From assembly GCA_024195265.1 (NCBI GenBank), contig JAJLRJ010000005.1, forward strand, positions 47,796,894 through 47,860,893: a stretch of DNA of 64,000 nucleotides, read 5' to 3'. Under the pieces are notes generated by a model. That model worked only from the letters and a program-made list of their open reading frames with translations. It made no database searches and was not told where the DNA came from. Position 1 is the first letter of the stretch, and each line of letters opens with the position of its first letter. Source of the stretch: Dendrophyllia cribrosa (lineage: Eukaryota; Cnidaria; Anthozoa; Scleractinia; Dendrophylliidae). This document shows, in pieces, positions 62,481 to 64,000 of the stretch. The position numbers and the translations under genes are program-made.

Positions 62481-62579
62481 TAAGATGAAAAAAGTCATCG
62501 AACAGTTGGTGTTCTGAACTTCCACGCCCCCCACCCCCCTACCCACCACAAGTTTTTTAAAATACTTCCACTCATCAAA

Positions 62580-63180
62580 TGTTTAATATTGAATTTGCTC
62601 ATTAACAAATTTATATTGTTTCAATACTCAGAAAGGATTTGTTTCGTTTCTACAAAAGCTGTAGCCTTGAAAGATGCACAGCGGATCACGTGCTCACATA
62701 CTTTCTAACAAATAGAAAATAAGCAGTCAAATCCCAAAGGACGCTTGGGAATAGAAAACGGTTAATGAGCTAAAAAGGCTTCTCTTGGATTTTTGAAAAA
62801 AATGGCTCATTTTTGCTCATTAACAAAATTCAAATGTTTTAATATTCGGAGGAGGGTTGCTCCGTTTCTATACAAAAGCTCTGCTGTAGCTTGAAAGATG
62901 CACAGAATGATCACGTGCTCGCACTCTTTTTAACACGCAGAAAATAAGCAGTCAAATCAAAAGGGAGGCTGGGGAATAAACGCATGAATATTAATTGCAA
63001 CAATAGGGTACTCTTCGATTTTTAAAAACATGACACATTTTTGCTGAAAAACAAACTTCTATTGTTTCAATATTCAGAGGGGATTTGCTCCGTTTCTACG
63101 AGAGCTGTAGCCTTGAAAGCTGCACAGAATGATCACGTGGTCATACTCTTTAACGTGCATAAATTTAACTGACGAAAACT
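62580..63180. repeat. Tandem repeat, three copies of about 228 bp
   Basis: Blocks beginning TTTTGCTCATTAACAAA and containing GCTGTAGCCTTGAAAG.TGCACAG and TCACGTG start at about 62580, 62811 and 63037. Each copy has a TCACGTG E-box-type palindrome. The last copy is shortened. Confidence 0.75.
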
Positions 63181-63393
63181 GTAAAAAGCAATGGCAGCAG
63201 CCAAAATGCACGTGAGGCCGCCAAATAGTAAAAACCCGCAACAACTACAATAGAAAGCTAGAAAAATGAACGGCTAAAACCCCCACAACTACCACCTGCC
63301 CAACGGAAAAGCTAAACGGATAGACGAATGTGCTAAAGCGATAACTAAAAGGAAAAAACTGGCGATGAACCGCCAAGGTTTGGCCAGCGCTGG

Positions 63394-63699
63394 CTAAAAT
63401 CCCCGCGACAAAACCGGCGCGGCAAAGTAAGACCGACACGCGAGAAAACCGAAAGACCAGAGGCGGTTGCGAAACGATGGCAAGACAAAACAGGAGAGCA
63501 CGCCAGTCGCGTAGAAGAAGGCCCAAACAAGAAAGCAAAGAAGAACGGACCAAAAATATCTCTTGATCTTTTCCCTCGGCGTGTCCAGGTCTTGCACAAC
63601 AGGAACTTGGTTAGCTTCGGCCGGAGGAGGTTGTAGTGGAAACTGTCCTCCTTGTAGAATGGCCAAGGCCACGGGATCGGGCTCAACCGGGGCAGCCAT
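63394..63699 (-). CDS. Possible small membrane-protein exon
   Basis: A 101-residue frame starting MAAPVEPDPVALAIL shortly after a CCTTTCAG acceptor-like sequence. A Pro/Gln-rich N-terminus is followed by one strong hydrophobic helix (YFWSVLLCFLVWAFFYATGV). The end after FVLPSFRNRL looks like intron read-through, so the true exon probably stops earlier. No family recognised; it may be chance. Overlapping frames on the same strand look like shadows. Confidence 0.35.
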   Translation of the reverse strand: MAAPVEPDPVALAILQGGQFPLQPPPAEANQVPVVQDLDTPREKIKRYFWSVLLCFLVWAFFYATGVLSCFVLPSFRNRLWSFGFLACRSYFAAPVLSRGF

Positions 63700-64000
63700 A
63701 GACTGAAAGGAAAAAGGCTTCGGCGACGTTAAAAACAACAAAATATTCTACGAAACGAAGCGGACCGCGTAACTTGGCGAACAAGACTGAAAAACCAGAA
63801 TAAATTACTTAAATAGGTCTAAATAGGCAAGCGAGATCCTTGGAGGGCTACCGGGTAATTAGTTCGATCAACAGAAGACGTCTGGAGTGGAAAATTCCGC
63901 GCGGGCTAGTTTCGTGGAAATTTTCGCAGCGAGAATAGTTCTACAATGTTTAGAACTAAAGTGCTGATGATACTGCTCAATCGCCCTCATCTAGAAGGCT

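Overview
The window looks like nuclear DNA of an animal, most likely a cnidarian such as a coral or sea anemone. The basis is spliced genes, single-exon rhodopsin-type receptors, and a dense load of LINE, BEL/Pao, hAT and short inverted-repeat elements around an intact Polinton. The species is not identifiable from sequence reading alone.

Left part (1-27.6 kb): mostly non-coding, repeat-rich DNA. It holds two related G-protein-coupled receptor genes. The one at 6.75-7.80 kb carries a frameshift and the one at 9.69-10.85 kb is intact. It also holds a BEL/Pao retrotransposon fragment that runs into a 500-N assembly gap, a 62-bp satellite with a higher-order period near 510 bp, an internally deleted LINE, a decayed hAT transposase, and several inverted-repeat elements whose target-site duplications (TA, TTAA or 9 bp) can be read directly.

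Central part (27.6-60.2 kb): three nested layers. The outer layer is a six-exon host gene for a secreted protein of about 251 residues. Its third intron is about 29 kb long. Inside that intron is a convergent gene pair: a zinc-finger / tyrosine-recombinase-like / Myb-like protein on the plus strand and a spliced SF3-helicase protein on the minus strand. A tandem array of GGAACA-type palindromes precedes the first gene. This pair may be an undescribed mobile element. Inside the helicase exon sits a complete Polinton/Maverick (adintovirus-like endogenous element) of 19,651 bp at 35371-55021, flanked by the 6-bp duplication GTAAGT.

The Polinton carries protein-primed PolB, two multi-HTH proteins, a putative SSB, a fibre, a small membrane protein, a packaging ATPase, a PPxY protein, minor and major capsid proteins, two basic core proteins, an adenain-type protease, a DUF5679-like zinc protein, a phospholipase A2 domain, a chromodomain integrase and a VLTF3-like protein. 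All are uninterrupted. Its terminal repeats look identical, so the insertion is young.

The most notable observation concerns gene expression in the Polinton. Protease, PLA2 and integrase have no obvious start codon of their own, and each lies in the -1 frame of the gene before it. At the overlaps are the slippery heptamers AAAAAAA, GGGAAAC and TTTAAAC, in the correct phase, each followed after 6-7 nt by a stem or H-type pseudoknot. This suggests retrovirus/coronavirus-like programmed -1 frameshifting in a DNA transposon/virus. A second notable point is that the 355-bp terminal units are internally palindromic and have their central loop in the same orientation at both ends, like flip/flop hairpin ends.

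Right part (60.2-64 kb): non-coding DNA with nested inverted-repeat elements, a three-copy tandem repeat, and a possible small membrane-protein exon on the minus strand.
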